From the NCBI GenBank assembly GCA_005804885.1, contig SYOX01000316.1, positions 1-37,205 of the forward strand: a stretch of DNA of 37,205 nucleotides, in the 5' to 3' direction. The notes under the pieces are model-generated. The model worked only from the letters and a program-made list of their open reading frames with translations, was not told the origin of the DNA and made no database searches. Below, piece by piece: positions 7,330 through 14,994 of the stretch (positions within the stretch are counted from its first letter, which is position 1; the number at the start of each line of letters is the position of its first letter). The DNA is from Pseudomonadota bacterium (GTDB taxonomy: Bacteria > Myxococcota_A > Bradymonadia > Bradymonadales > GCA-2716585). The position numbers were made by a program, and so were the translations under genes.

Positions 7330-8295
7330 ATGAGGAGTTTGCGGTGGGTGGTGGTGGCGCTGGTGTTGGGCATCTGCTTGCCGGCGGCGGCTGAAGATCA
7401 ATCGGAGCTGGCTGCGGCGCTCAGAGGCCTGAAGTGGAACGCGGACAAGTCCGAAGTCGTGGCCTTCTACAAGAAGGCGATGACGGACAACTTCAGGGAG
7501 GAGAGCGCCAAGCTGACCGATCCTCTCCTCAAGGAGGACATGAGGCGCCGCAAGCTCGACGAGTTCCAGCGCGTCGAGGAGTCGTTCAAGAAGCTCAACG
7601 GCGAGCGGACCGGCTACGAGGTGTCGGTGATCACGGGTGAGTTCTCGAAGAACAACGGCGAGAGCCTGATGATCGCGCGGGATGAGTATTCTCAAAAATA
7701 CTATCTGTTTGCAGACGATCGCCTGTGGAAGATGGTCATCGCCTACAACACCGAGTACATCCAGGACATCGGCTTCGAGGCCTTCGTCGAGCAGGTCTCG
7801 CGCAAGTACGGCGAGCCTGAGGAGACGCAGTACGATGAGGGCGGCGGCGAGCTGACGCGGGCGATCTGGCGCGACGACGCGACGGAGCTGAGGATCGAGA
7901 ACAAGAGCGACTTCTTCAACACCTTCACGATGGTCTTCGCCGAGCGCAAGACGGCCGAGCGCATGGGCAATGTGCGTCGGGCCTTCGCGGAGGAGAAGGA
8001 CAAGGAGGCCCGTCTGAGCAAGGACGTCATGGACATTCAGGAGGACGACAGCTTCGCGACCCACGAGGACATCGTCGACTCGCTCGTCGGGAGCCGGACC
8101 GACGTGGACATGGAGAGCGGCATGCGCGAGGACCAGGACATCAAGCGGGTCGGCTTCGAGGCGCAGGCCGCCGACGCGAACGCGAACGGGGCCGCCGCCG
8201 AGGACGAGAAGAAGAAGAAGGCCAAGAAGGCCGCTGCCGCCAAGAAGGCCGTCAAGGCGGACGCGAAGAAGTCCAAGGACCTGATCATCTACTGA
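7330..8295 (+). CDS. Secreted protein of unknown function with Lys-rich tail
   Basis: A 321-residue protein. The ATG at 7330 is chosen because AGGAGG lies 5 bp upstream (7319-7324) and the protein then starts with a clean signal peptide, MRSLRWVVVALVLGICLPAAA, with cleavage before EDQ. Residues about 25-215 look globular, with conserved-looking aromatic segments (LRGLKWNADKSEVVAFYKK, YEVSVITGEF, YSQKYYLFADDRLWKMVIAY, YGEPEE). The K-Y-G-E-P segment recalls small periplasmic proteins that hold a short alpha/beta domain. Residues about 220-290 are acidic, and the end is a Lys/Ala tract (KKKKAKKAAAAKKAVKAD). No known family can be named. It is divergent from the coiled-coil/STAND operon and is followed by a strong hairpin and then ftsY. 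Confidence 0.75.
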   Translation: MRSLRWVVVALVLGICLPAAAEDQSELAAALRGLKWNADKSEVVAFYKKAMTDNFREESAKLTDPLLKEDMRRRKLDEFQRVEESFKKLNGERTGYEVSVITGEFSKNNGESLMIARDEYSQKYYLFADDRLWKMVIAYNTEYIQDIGFEAFVEQVSRKYGEPEETQYDEGGGELTRAIWRDDATELRIENKSDFFNTFTMVFAERKTAERMGNVRRAFAEEKDKEARLSKDVMDIQEDDSFATHEDIVDSLVGSRTDVDMESGMREDQDIKRVGFEAQAADANANGAAAEDEKKKKAKKAAAAKKAVKADAKKSKDLIIY

Positions 8296-8321
8296 CGCGA
8301 CTCGCCGACACCTTCGGCCTC

Positions 8322-8383
8322 AGGAGGCCATGGCGAGGAGGCGCGATCCCGGTCGGGATCGCGCCTCCTTGACATGGCCTCCT
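8322..8383 (+). terminator. Nested double hairpin, terminator-like
   Basis: An inner perfect 15-bp stem (8336-8350 with 8355-8369, loop GGTC) sits inside an outer perfect 11-bp stem (8322-8332 AGGAGGCCATG with 8373-8383). It begins 27 bp after the stop at 8295 and ends upstream of the ftsY promoter. It probably ends transcription of the 7330 gene. Confidence 0.7.
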
Positions 8384-8447
8384 GCCGTTTGAGGGCCAGT
8401 TCAAGGGGGCGCGCCGCGTCGAGGTCCTGGGCGCGGAGACAAGGGCA

Positions 8448-8476
8448 TTGGCTTGGGGAGCCCAGCGGGTTATAAC
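8448..8476 (+). promoter_or_regulatory. Sigma70-type promoter for ftsY
   Basis: TTGGCT (8448-8453) and TATAAC (8471-8476; 5 of 6 consensus) are spaced by 17 bp. Transcription would start near 8483, which excludes the upstream in-frame start at 8453 and supports ATG 8561. Confidence 0.6.
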
Positions 8477-8560
8477 GCTGTCCAGGATAGACGCATCGCG
8501 GGCATTCATGAGCTGGACGGATCTGGCTTCGGGTCTTCGCGATCACCGAGGAGATGCACA

Positions 8561-10645
8561 ATGTCCGAGTGGTCGGATTGGTTGTTGAGCCACCCCGCGA
8601 TCAAGGTCCCCGGCGAAGGCCTCCAGGCCCAGGTCGAGGGGCAGACAGGCGCGGGGACGGGGGCGCCATCGGGCCCGCAGGAGATCGCCGCAGGAGGGGC
8701 GAACACCTGGGTTGTAGCGGCGGTGGTCATCCTGGTCGTCGCGCTCCTCATCGTCGCGTGGCGGACCTTCCGGAGCGCCCCGGCGGCGCCGGGCGAGCCC
8801 GAGCCCTTGCCCACGCCGTCGAAGGATCCGGGCGCCGCGCCCACCCGCATCGCGCAGGCCGAGAGGCAGGTGGTCGACAAGCCCTCCGAGATCCTGGACG
8901 AGGACTCGTTGGCGGACATCAAGCGCAAGAAGATGGAGAAGGTCGACATGTCCTACGCCGAGGTGCGCGACCACCTCCATTCGCGCAAGGCGGGGCAGGT
9001 CAAGAAGGCCCAGCAGGATCGTCGCGCCTCGGCGTCTTCGGACGAGAGCCTCGACGCCGAGGCCAGCGTCGACGAGGCGGGCGAGCAGGGCGACGATGCG
9101 CCTGAGGCGGCCGTCGCGGAGGTCGAGGCCGCGGTCGCCGAGGCCGTGGTCGCCGAGGCTGCGGTCGCCGAGGCTGCGGTCGCCGAGGCCGCCGAGGCGT
9201 CGGAGGGCGAGGCCCAGGAGGAGGGCGCGCCCTCCTCGGAGGACGCCGCCGAGGTCGCGCAGGGCGACGCGGGCGCCGAGGAGGCCGCTGCGGCCGTCTC
9301 GGCGTTGGAGCCGCCCTCGATCGAGACGGAAAACGCCTTCGACATGATCGGGGATGACGTCAACTCGGGGTGGGGCGAGATCAGCTTCGACGCGCTCGAC
9401 CTGGGCAGCACGGGCGAGCTGAGCTTGTCGCTGTCGCCGGACGCGTCGGGCCTGTCGGCGGCCGACAAGGATGAAGAAGCCGCGGATGAGGCGAGCGAGC
9501 CTTCGAGCGCAGCGGCCAAGGCGACGGCGCCCGAGCCGGCCAAGGCCGAGCCGGCCAAGGCCGAGCCGGCCAAGGTCGAGCCGGCCAAGGTCGAACCGGC
9601 CAAGGCCGAGCCGGCCAAGGTCGAGGCGCCGTCGCCCGAGCCGGCCAAGGCCAAGGCCGAGCCAGCCAGGGTCGAGCCAGCCAGGGCCGAGCCAGCCAAG
9701 GCTTCGACGGCCAGGGCCGAGGCCCCGAGGGACGAGCCGGTGCGCTCGCTCAAGGACGGCCTGGAGAAGACGCGGGGGGGCTTCATCGCGCGGCTCAACA
9801 GCATCTTCAAGCGTCAGGCGGACATCGACGAGCAGCTCATCGAGGATCTGGAGGAGGTGCTCTACACGGCGGACATCGGGCCTCAGAGCGTCCAGGCGCT
9901 CTTGAAGGAGGTGCGCACGAGCCTGGGGGACGAGGCGCAGAGCTCCAAGGTGGTCTGGGGCTTCGTCCGCAAGAGGACCGAGGCGCTGTTGACGGCCAAC
10001 ACCTCGCCGATGGTGATCGGACGCCGGGGGGATGATCCGCTGGTGGTCCTCGTCGTCGGCGTCAACGGCGTCGGCAAGACGACGACGCTCGGCAAGCTGG
10101 CGATGCGCTACACGGACGACGGGCACAAGGTGCTGATGGTCGCCGGCGACACCTTCCGCGCGGCGGCCACCGAGCAGCTCGAGGAGTGGGGCGAGCGCAC
10201 GGGGCTGGCCGTCCACGCCGGTCAGGACGGCGCCGATCCGGCCAGCGTCGTCTTCGAAGGCATCGAGCGGGCCAAGAGGGAGGGCTTCGACGTGGTGCTC
10301 TGCGACACGGCGGGCCGGTTGACGAACAAGAAGAACCTGATGAAGGAGCTCGAGAAGATCGGCCGTGTCTCTGGCAAGGCGCTCGACGGCGCCCCGCACG
10401 AGACGCTCCTGGTGCTGGACGCCAACACGGGCCTGCAGGCGCTCCAGCAGGCCCGGATGTTCCAGGAGGTCGTCGACATCACCGGGATCGCGCTGACCAA
10501 GCTCGACGGGACCGCCAAGGGCGGCATGATCATCGCGATCTGCCAGGAGCTCGAGGTGCCGGTGCGCTACATCGGGATCGGCGAGGGCGTCTACGATCTG
10601 CGGCCCTTCGACGCCGCCGAGTTCGTCGACGCCCTCTTCATGTGA
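8561..10645 (+). CDS. ftsY: Signal recognition particle receptor FtsY, membrane-anchored, with long repetitive linker
   Basis: FtsY is the SRP receptor GTPase that docks ribosome-SRP complexes at the inner membrane. The protein has 694 residues, against about 300-500 usual. ATG 8561 has GAGGAG 7 bp upstream. Residues 49-67 (NTWVVAAVVILVVALLIVAW) are a transmembrane anchor. Residues about 130-420 are low-complexity Ala/Glu/Pro/Lys, with AVAEA and EPAKA/EPAKV repeats. The NG domain starts near 425 (LIEDLEEVLYTADIG). It has the P-loop GVNGVGKTTT (500-509), DTFRAAATEQL, DTAGR, the guanine-specificity motif TKLD, and a closing IGIGEGVYDLRPFD. All GTPase motifs look intact, so it should be functional. 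The anchor plus long flexible linker is unlike E. coli FtsY, which has an acidic A domain and no true TM segment. Confidence 0.95.
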   Translation: MSEWSDWLLSHPAIKVPGEGLQAQVEGQTGAGTGAPSGPQEIAAGGANTWVVAAVVILVVALLIVAWRTFRSAPAAPGEPEPLPTPSKDPGAAPTRIAQAERQVVDKPSEILDEDSLADIKRKKMEKVDMSYAEVRDHLHSRKAGQVKKAQQDRRASASSDESLDAEASVDEAGEQGDDAPEAAVAEVEAAVAEAVVAEAAVAEAAVAEAAEASEGEAQEEGAPSSEDAAEVAQGDAGAEEAAAAVSALEPPSIETENAFDMIGDDVNSGWGEISFDALDLGSTGELSLSLSPDASGLSAADKDEEAADEASEPSSAAAKATAPEPAKAEPAKAEPAKVEPAKVEPAKAEPAKVEAPSPEPAKAKAEPARVEPARAEPAKASTARAEAPRDEPVRSLKDGLEKTRGGFIARLNSIFKRQADIDEQLIEDLEEVLYTADIGPQSVQALLKEVRTSLGDEAQSSKVVWGFVRKRTEALLTANTSPMVIGRRGDDPLVVLVVGVNGVGKTTTLGKLAMRYTDDGHKVLMVAGDTFRAAATEQLEEWGERTGLAVHAGQDGADPASVVFEGIERAKREGFDVVLCDTAGRLTNKKNLMKELEKIGRVSGKALDGAPHETLLVLDANTGLQALQQARMFQEVVDITGIALTKLDGTAKGGMIIAICQELEVPVRYIGIGEGVYDLRPFDAAEFVDALFM
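9109..9200 (+). repeat. In-frame 15-bp repeats (AVAEA/VVAEA) in ftsY linker
   Basis: Imperfect tandem copies of GTCGCCGAGGCTGCG encode A-V-A-E-A steps. They are helix-forming and acidic, and prone to length change by slippage. Confidence 0.75.
9533..9702 (+). repeat. In-frame 15-bp repeats (EPAKA/EPAKV) in ftsY linker
   Basis: About nine to ten copies of GAGCCGGCCAAGGCC and close variants encode EPAKA, EPAKV and, later, EPARV/EPARA. The array is broken once by APSP. A Pro/Lys/Glu spacer of this kind is extended and flexible. Confidence 0.85.
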
Positions 10646-10651
10646 GCCAGG

Positions 10652-10668
10652 AGGGCCGCCGCGGCCCT
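10652..10668 (+). terminator. Short GC-rich hairpin after ftsY
   Basis: AGGGCCG pairs with CGGCCCT around a 3-nt loop, 6 bp after the ftsY stop. A second small stem, CCGAAG/CTTCGG, follows within about 30 bp. There is no T-run. Confidence 0.4.
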
Positions 10669-10699
10669 GCGTCAGCGCGCCGAAGCGGCTTCGGGCGTG

Positions 10700-10729
10700 T
10701 TGCGTTGGCGCGGCGGGCTGTGCTACATG
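10700..10729 (+). promoter_or_regulatory. Weak promoter candidate for the beta-barrel pair
   Basis: TTGCGT (10700-10705) lies 18 bp before TACATG (10724-10729), which has a TGn extension (TGCTACATG). It would give a leader of about 115 nt to ATG 10849. The same TGCTAC core occurs at 7222-7227. Confidence 0.3.
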
Positions 10730-10848
10730 ATGGGCGGTCCGTTTTCACGACCTCAAACTTGCCCTTTTGACCATCAGCCCCGATGTGGGGGGCCTCAAGG
10801 GCGTGGCGGCTGGCTGGCTGCGCTCCCCGTTTTGAAGAAAGGAGAGAG

Positions 10849-11601
10849 ATGGCACCGACCCAAGATGGCAGCTTTGCGCGGTCAACCTCAAGGGGAAGGC
10901 GCGCTTGGGCTGCGGGGGTGGCGTTCGGGCTTCTGATGGCGGCGCAGCTCGCCTCCATCGGGAGCGGCACCGTCGAGGCGCAGATCAAGCCCAACCCCGA
11001 GGATGAGATCTTCGTCCTTCAGCTCAAGCCCTTCTTGCGCAAGAACCGGGTGGAGCTGGCGCCCTCGTTCGGGACGACGGTCAACGACGCGCTCATCAAG
11101 CAGTTCGAGGTCGGCGGCAGCCTGACCTGGCACATGACCGAGGACTTCTACCTGGCCGGCACCTTCGGCTGGTTCGACCTCGGGGAGCTCGGCGGCGTGA
11201 CGGACGAGTACTTCGACGTGCTCGACAAGACCAACGCCGCGCCGGAGGTGGTCGAGCTGCGGCTCTTCGCCGGCGGGCATGTCGGCTACGTGCCGCTCAA
11301 CGGCAAGTTCGCCATCTTCGACAGCGCGATCGTCTACTACGACGCCTCGGTCTACCTCGGCGGCGGCTTCATGACGCACATCACCGATACGACCGGCGGC
11401 GAGGTCGGCGCGCCAGCCGGCGAGGTGGGCCTCAAGCTGAGGGTCTTCTTGACCCGCTGGCTCTCCCTCTACGTCGACGCCAAGGACCGGATCATGCCCG
11501 CCGAGCTCAAGGACGGCTCCAGCCTCGTCCAGTTCGTGCTCGTCAGCGGCGGCGTGAGCGTCTTCGTGCCCTTTGACTTCCAATACACCACTGAGCGCTG
11601 A
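10849..11601 (+). CDS. Outer-membrane beta-barrel domain protein (myxobacterial OMP family), copy 1
   Basis: A 250-residue protein. ATG 10849 follows AGGAG at 10840-10844. A basic N-terminus and hydrophobic stretch (AWAAGVAFGLLMAAQLASIGS) end in a likely VEA cleavage site, before QIKPNPEDEIF. The mature part is rich in alternating hydrophobic/polar strands with aromatic girdles (KNRVELAPSFGTTVNDALIKQFEVGGSLTWHMTEDFYLAGTFGWF; YVPLNGKFAIF; LSLYVDAKD; VLVSGGVSVFVPF). This fits the outer-membrane beta-barrel domain described mainly in Myxococcota (TIGR04565-type, by recollection). The next gene is a paralog sharing ELAPSFG/ELQPRLG, the N-D motif after it, and YVP(L/I)(N/F)GK. The two probably form an operon and may act as a pair in the outer membrane. 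GltA/GltB of M. xanthus are a comparable tandem pair, but homology was not tested. Confidence 0.75.
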   Translation: MAPTQDGSFARSTSRGRRAWAAGVAFGLLMAAQLASIGSGTVEAQIKPNPEDEIFVLQLKPFLRKNRVELAPSFGTTVNDALIKQFEVGGSLTWHMTEDFYLAGTFGWFDLGELGGVTDEYFDVLDKTNAAPEVVELRLFAGGHVGYVPLNGKFAIFDSAIVYYDASVYLGGGFMTHITDTTGGEVGAPAGEVGLKLRVFLTRWLSLYVDAKDRIMPAELKDGSSLVQFVLVSGGVSVFVPFDFQYTTER

Positions 11602-11613
11602 GGGGGGCCGACC

Positions 11614-12354
11614 ATGACCCGATTCGTCCAGATCGCTCTCCTGGCCGCGCTGGCAGCCGTGACCATCGCCGCCTTCCCGTCGGCCGCGCAGGCCCAGCGC
11701 CGCGCCAGCCTCGAGGAGGGCTCCATCGTCCGACGGCAGCTCCTGTACCGCTCCAGCCGCTTTGAGCTCCAGCCCAGGCTCGGGGGCACGCTCAACGACT
11801 CCTTCAAGCGCAATGTCCTGGCCGGCCTGGACATGAACTACTACCTCACCAACAAGTTCGGCCTGGGCGTCGGCGGGGTCTTCGGCGCCGTGTCCGTCGA
11901 CACGGATCTGCTCGAACAGATCAACGGCACCCTCGGCGGCGAGGACACCGAGGGCCTGAGCTTCACCCTGACCACGCTGCTGATCGACGCGCACATCTCC
12001 TACGTGCCGATCTTCGGCAAGCTCTCCGTCTTCAAGTCCAACATCCTCGACTACGACCTCCACCTGCTCGCTGGCTTCGGCGGCGCCCTGCTGGGCGTCG
12101 AGGGCAACACGGAGGGCGAGCTGCTCAGCGGCTTCAAGCCCGGCCCCATGCTCGGCCTCGGCTTCCGCATCTTCGCCTCGAACAACTTCGCGATCACCGT
12201 CGACGTGCGCGACTACATCTACTCCAGCGCCGACATCCAGGAAGGCCCCCAGGACGGCAGACGCCCCGCCCCCGTCACCGAGCTGAGGAACAACCTCACC
12301 CTCGGCCTGGGTGTCTCGGTCTTCTTCCCTGGAGAGGTCCCCATCTCGCGCTGA
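11614..12354 (+). CDS. Outer-membrane beta-barrel domain protein (myxobacterial OMP family), copy 2
   Basis: A 246-residue paralog of the preceding protein, 12 bp downstream. The signal peptide is MTRFVQIALLAALAAVTIAAFPSAAQA, with cleavage before QRRASLEEG. Shared landmarks are FELQPRLGGTLNDSF at the first strands, MNYYLTNKFGLGVGGVFG, ISYVPIFGKLSVF, LDYDLHLLAGFGGALLG and a closing strand LTLGLGVSVFFP. The terminal aromatic strand suits insertion by the BAM complex. Copy 1 ends in the similar VSGGVSVFVPFDF. Tandem duplication followed by divergence is the simplest origin. The downstream gene starts 29 bp later, so barrels, receiver-like protein and glycosyltransferase-like protein may be co-transcribed. 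Substrate or partner is unknown. Confidence 0.75.
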   Translation: MTRFVQIALLAALAAVTIAAFPSAAQAQRRASLEEGSIVRRQLLYRSSRFELQPRLGGTLNDSFKRNVLAGLDMNYYLTNKFGLGVGGVFGAVSVDTDLLEQINGTLGGEDTEGLSFTLTTLLIDAHISYVPIFGKLSVFKSNILDYDLHLLAGFGGALLGVEGNTEGELLSGFKPGPMLGLGFRIFASNNFAITVDVRDYIYSSADIQEGPQDGRRPAPVTELRNNLTLGLGVSVFFPGEVPISR

Positions 12355-12383
12355 GCGCGACCGCAACAGGGCGCAAATCAGCC

Positions 12384-12989
12384 ATGAGCCACCGCCGAGT
12401 GATGATCCTTGACGACCAGATCCTCGACGTCTTGCGGGCCGAGAAGGCCCTCAAGGCGGCGGGCTATGAGGTCAAGAAGCTGACGACGCCTCATGGCGCC
12501 CTGGCCAAGATCGAGTTCGAGCAGCCCGAGCTCCTCCTGCTCAACATCACCATGAGCAGGCTCAACGTCACGGCCCTGCTCGGCTCCCTGCGCGCCTCGC
12601 CCGACTACCAGGATCTCATCGTTGTCCTCTTCTCCGACATGGAGGCCGAAGAGCTCCAGCAGTACTGCCTGGACAACGACATCCACGGCTACTACTGCAA
12701 GTCCATGAACATCGACAAGATCGCGGAGTTCATCGACAATTTCTACGATGAGGAAGACTTCGCCGAGGCGGCCGTCAGCGACGCCCGGGAGGTCGAGCCC
12801 CTCGGCCGCGGCAAGAGGGACGCCGAGGCCTTCGGCGCGCCCGTCGATGATTTCATCGGCGGCGCCGCGCCGGAAGAGGGCGTCCTGCCCGACGACTTCC
12901 AGGATGAGGAGCTCTTCGGCGACGGGGACATTGAAGACCTCGCCGGCCTCGAAGAGATCGACTACGACGATCTTGGGGATGACTTCTAG
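12384..12989 (+). CDS. Pseudo-receiver (response-regulator-like) protein with acidic tail
   Basis: A 201-residue protein. Residues 5-118 follow the CheY-like receiver fold: VMILDD (acidic pair D10, D11), LRAEKALKAAGYEV, PELLLLNITMSRLN, LIVVLFSD (S84), and GYYCKS (K106). The phospho-acceptor Asp expected after PELLLL is Asn54, so normal aspartyl phosphorylation cannot occur. The other pocket residues survive, which is the pattern of pseudo-receivers such as those of FrzS and AglZ. The C-terminal 75 residues are strongly acidic (FQDEELFGDGDIEDL, IDYDDLGDDF) and probably disordered. There is no DNA-binding or enzyme output domain. A protein-interaction role within the surrounding envelope cluster is the most likely use. 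The Shine-Dalgarno site is weak, so translation may depend on the upstream barrel genes. Confidence 0.75.
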   Translation: MSHRRVMILDDQILDVLRAEKALKAAGYEVKKLTTPHGALAKIEFEQPELLLLNITMSRLNVTALLGSLRASPDYQDLIVVLFSDMEAEELQQYCLDNDIHGYYCKSMNIDKIAEFIDNFYDEEDFAEAAVSDAREVEPLGRGKRDAEAFGAPVDDFIGGAAPEEGVLPDDFQDEELFGDGDIEDLAGLEEIDYDDLGDDF

Positions 12990-13055
12990 CGCGGGGTCGT
13001 TCGAGGGGCGCGCTCGCCTGCTGCCCACAACCCCCTGGCGCCGCCGAGGTGCGAC

Positions 13056-14876
13056 ATGTCCTATCTTCGATCTCTCCGCGTCTGGCTGATCGCCGACGAT
13101 CACCTCGCCGCAGTCGCCGCCATCCGCGGCCTCCTTGAGGAGCGCGGCGCCGCCGTCGAGATCCTCGATCTCGACGTGGCCATCGAGCGGCTCGTGCTTG
13201 AGCGCGGCGGCCAGCTCCTCGACAACCTCAAGGATCTCTGGCGCCGCGCCCGCGGCAGCTCGCCCGCCGCCGCCGGGCAGGACGGCGCCCCCCCGCAGGC
13301 CAGCGCCGCCAGCGCGCCGCCGGCCGACCCTGCCGCCGCCGGGGATCCCAAGGTCGCCTCCATGGAGGTGATCGGCCCGGACAAGGGCGCCGAGGCCGCA
13401 AAGGCGCCTGCGGAGCAATCGCCCGTCGCGGAGCAGAGCGGCGCCCTCGAAGCCGCCCTCCAGCGCGGCCGGCCCGACATGATCGTCGTCACCTCGCCGC
13501 GCACCCTCAAGGTGCTCGATCTGGTCTCGCGCGCGGCCGGCGGCGAGGCGCTGCTGGTGGCGCTCTTGCCGGACTACAACCTGGGCAAGGCGTGGCTCAA
13601 GGGCGCCGTCCACGCCTTCGTCATCCCCCACGAGGGCTTGCGCGGCCCGCTCCAGGAGGCCGGCGTCGATCCCGTGCGGGTCTTCGTCGGCGGCCCGGCC
13701 ATCCCGAGGGCCTACGCCGAGGCCCACGACCCGAAGGCCATCCGAGGCGACCTCGGCCTGGACACGGCCCAGGGTCCGGTCGCGCTGATCCTCGGCGCCG
13801 CCATCAGCGCCGCCAACCTCGACGAGCTCATCCTCCAGCTCAGCCTCGTCGATCGGCCCTGGCAGCCCATCTTCCACGTCGGCGGCAACGCCGAGGCCGC
13901 CGAGCAGCTCCGCAGGTCGGCCCGCGCCCACGGGCTGCCCGCTCGGATGCTCGGGGAGGTCGCCAACCTGCATGACTTCGTCGCGGCCGCAGATCTGGTC
14001 CTGACCCACCCCGCCGACGGCCTCGTCACCTGCGCGCTGGCCCTGGACAAGCCCCTGCTGCTCGTCGGCGATCCCGGCCCCGTGACCACCCAGTGCGACT
14101 TCCTCGTCTCGCAGGGCGCCGCGCTGCACGTCGTCGATGTCCTCCGCCTGAGCGCCGAGGCCGAGTTCGCCCTGAGCCCCGACCGGCTCGGGGCCATGGC
14201 CGAGGCCAGCGCCAGAGTGGGTCGCCGCACCGGCACCCAGGAGGTCGTCGACGCGCTGGGGCTCATCGTCGAGCGGCGCCAGCAGATCGAGGGCCCCCCG
14301 AGCGATCCTGGGCAACAGGCCGAGGGGCCTCGCTTCAAGGGCCCCTTCGAGATGATCGGCGCCCCGCCCTCCCAGCCCCGCCCCGCCAGGCCTGTCGTCA
14401 GCGCGCCGACCTCGGGTGGGGCGCCCTCGACCCCGCTCCAGGCGGCCCCCGCCACGTCGAGCGCGTCGCCGCTGTCGGCGGCCCAGGCCAAGGACCAGCT
14501 CGCGGCGCTGATCATGGAGGAGCGCGAGCTGGAGCGCACGCTGGAGGAGGCCCGACGAGAGCAGACCCGCTGGCACCAGCGCCTGGAGCTTGCCCGCCAG
14601 TGGAACGAGCAGGATCTGGCCCGAGAGGCCGAGCGCGTCCTCCAGCGGGCCATCGGCGAGGCCGAGCGGGCCAGCGCGCAGCTCGAGCAGGTCCGCGTCC
14701 AGAAGGAGAAGCTCAAGGCCAGGGTGCGCGGCGGGCAGTCGCCGCCGCCCGGCCCTGGCGCTCAGCCGCCGGCCCGAGCGGGCGAGGGGATCGTCGGTCG
14801 CTTTCAGGACATGGAGATCGAGGACGATCTGGGTCGCCTCAAGGCCAGGCTTCGCGATGAGCTTGGGAAGGGGTGA
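13056..14876 (+). CDS. GT-B (family 28-like) glycosyltransferase-like protein with PspA/IM30-like coiled-coil C-terminus
   Basis: A 606-residue protein. Residues 1-60 resemble the first Rossmann strand and helix of MGDG-synthase/UgtP-type GT-B enzymes (VWLIADDHLAAVAAIRGLLEERGAAVEILD). An Ala/Pro insertion (about 66-128) interrupts this domain, which resumes at PDMIVVTSPRTLKVLD, VALLPDYNLGKAWLKGAVHAFVIPHEGLRGPL and RVFVGGPAIPRAY. Residues about 230-385 look like the donor-binding half of MurG-like enzymes (VALILGAAISAANLDEL, ADLVLTHPADGLVTCALALDKPLLLV, TTQCDFLVSQGAA). After a Pro/Ala linker, residues about 475-560 form a coiled coil (RWHQRLELARQWNEQDLAREAERVLQRAI). It recalls helices 2-3 of PspA/IM30, ending FQDMEIEDDLGRLKARLRDELG. 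Likely partner: the inner membrane surface. The usual GlyHis of the N-terminal loop is AspHis, so activity is uncertain. The fusion call is an inference from pattern. Confidence 0.62.
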   Translation: MSYLRSLRVWLIADDHLAAVAAIRGLLEERGAAVEILDLDVAIERLVLERGGQLLDNLKDLWRRARGSSPAAAGQDGAPPQASAASAPPADPAAAGDPKVASMEVIGPDKGAEAAKAPAEQSPVAEQSGALEAALQRGRPDMIVVTSPRTLKVLDLVSRAAGGEALLVALLPDYNLGKAWLKGAVHAFVIPHEGLRGPLQEAGVDPVRVFVGGPAIPRAYAEAHDPKAIRGDLGLDTAQGPVALILGAAISAANLDELILQLSLVDRPWQPIFHVGGNAEAAEQLRRSARAHGLPARMLGEVANLHDFVAAADLVLTHPADGLVTCALALDKPLLLVGDPGPVTTQCDFLVSQGAALHVVDVLRLSAEAEFALSPDRLGAMAEASARVGRRTGTQEVVDALGLIVERRQQIEGPPSDPGQQAEGPRFKGPFEMIGAPPSQPRPARPVVSAPTSGGAPSTPLQAAPATSSASPLSAAQAKDQLAALIMEERELERTLEEARREQTRWHQRLELARQWNEQDLAREAERVLQRAIGEAERASAQLEQVRVQKEKLKARVRGGQSPPPGPGAQPPARAGEGIVGRFQDMEIEDDLGRLKARLRDELGKG

Positions 14877-14942
14877 TGTCCCTGGATCCTGGCGCCTCGG
14901 GGCGCGACGCTTCCAGGGGCCCCGGTCGGGGTGGGAGTTCAT

Positions 14943-14972
14943 TTGACAAGGCGCCCGGGTCGGCTCTAGAGC
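14943..14972 (+). promoter_or_regulatory. Promoter candidate for the UDP-sugar dehydrogenase gene
   Basis: A perfect -35 TTGACA (14943-14948) lies 18 bp before TAGAGC (14967-14972), a weak -10, in the 160-bp gap after the glycosyltransferase-like gene. Transcription would start near 14979, just before a 20-bp palindrome. Confidence 0.5.
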
Positions 14973-14994
14973 TATCGCGGGGCAATCGGGCTCA

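Noticed and set aside
8453..8560. An upstream start for ftsY at 8453
   Set aside because: The predicted promoter (-10 at 8471-8476) lies inside this stretch, and ATG 8561 has a good GAGGAG site and an N-terminus leading to the TM anchor.
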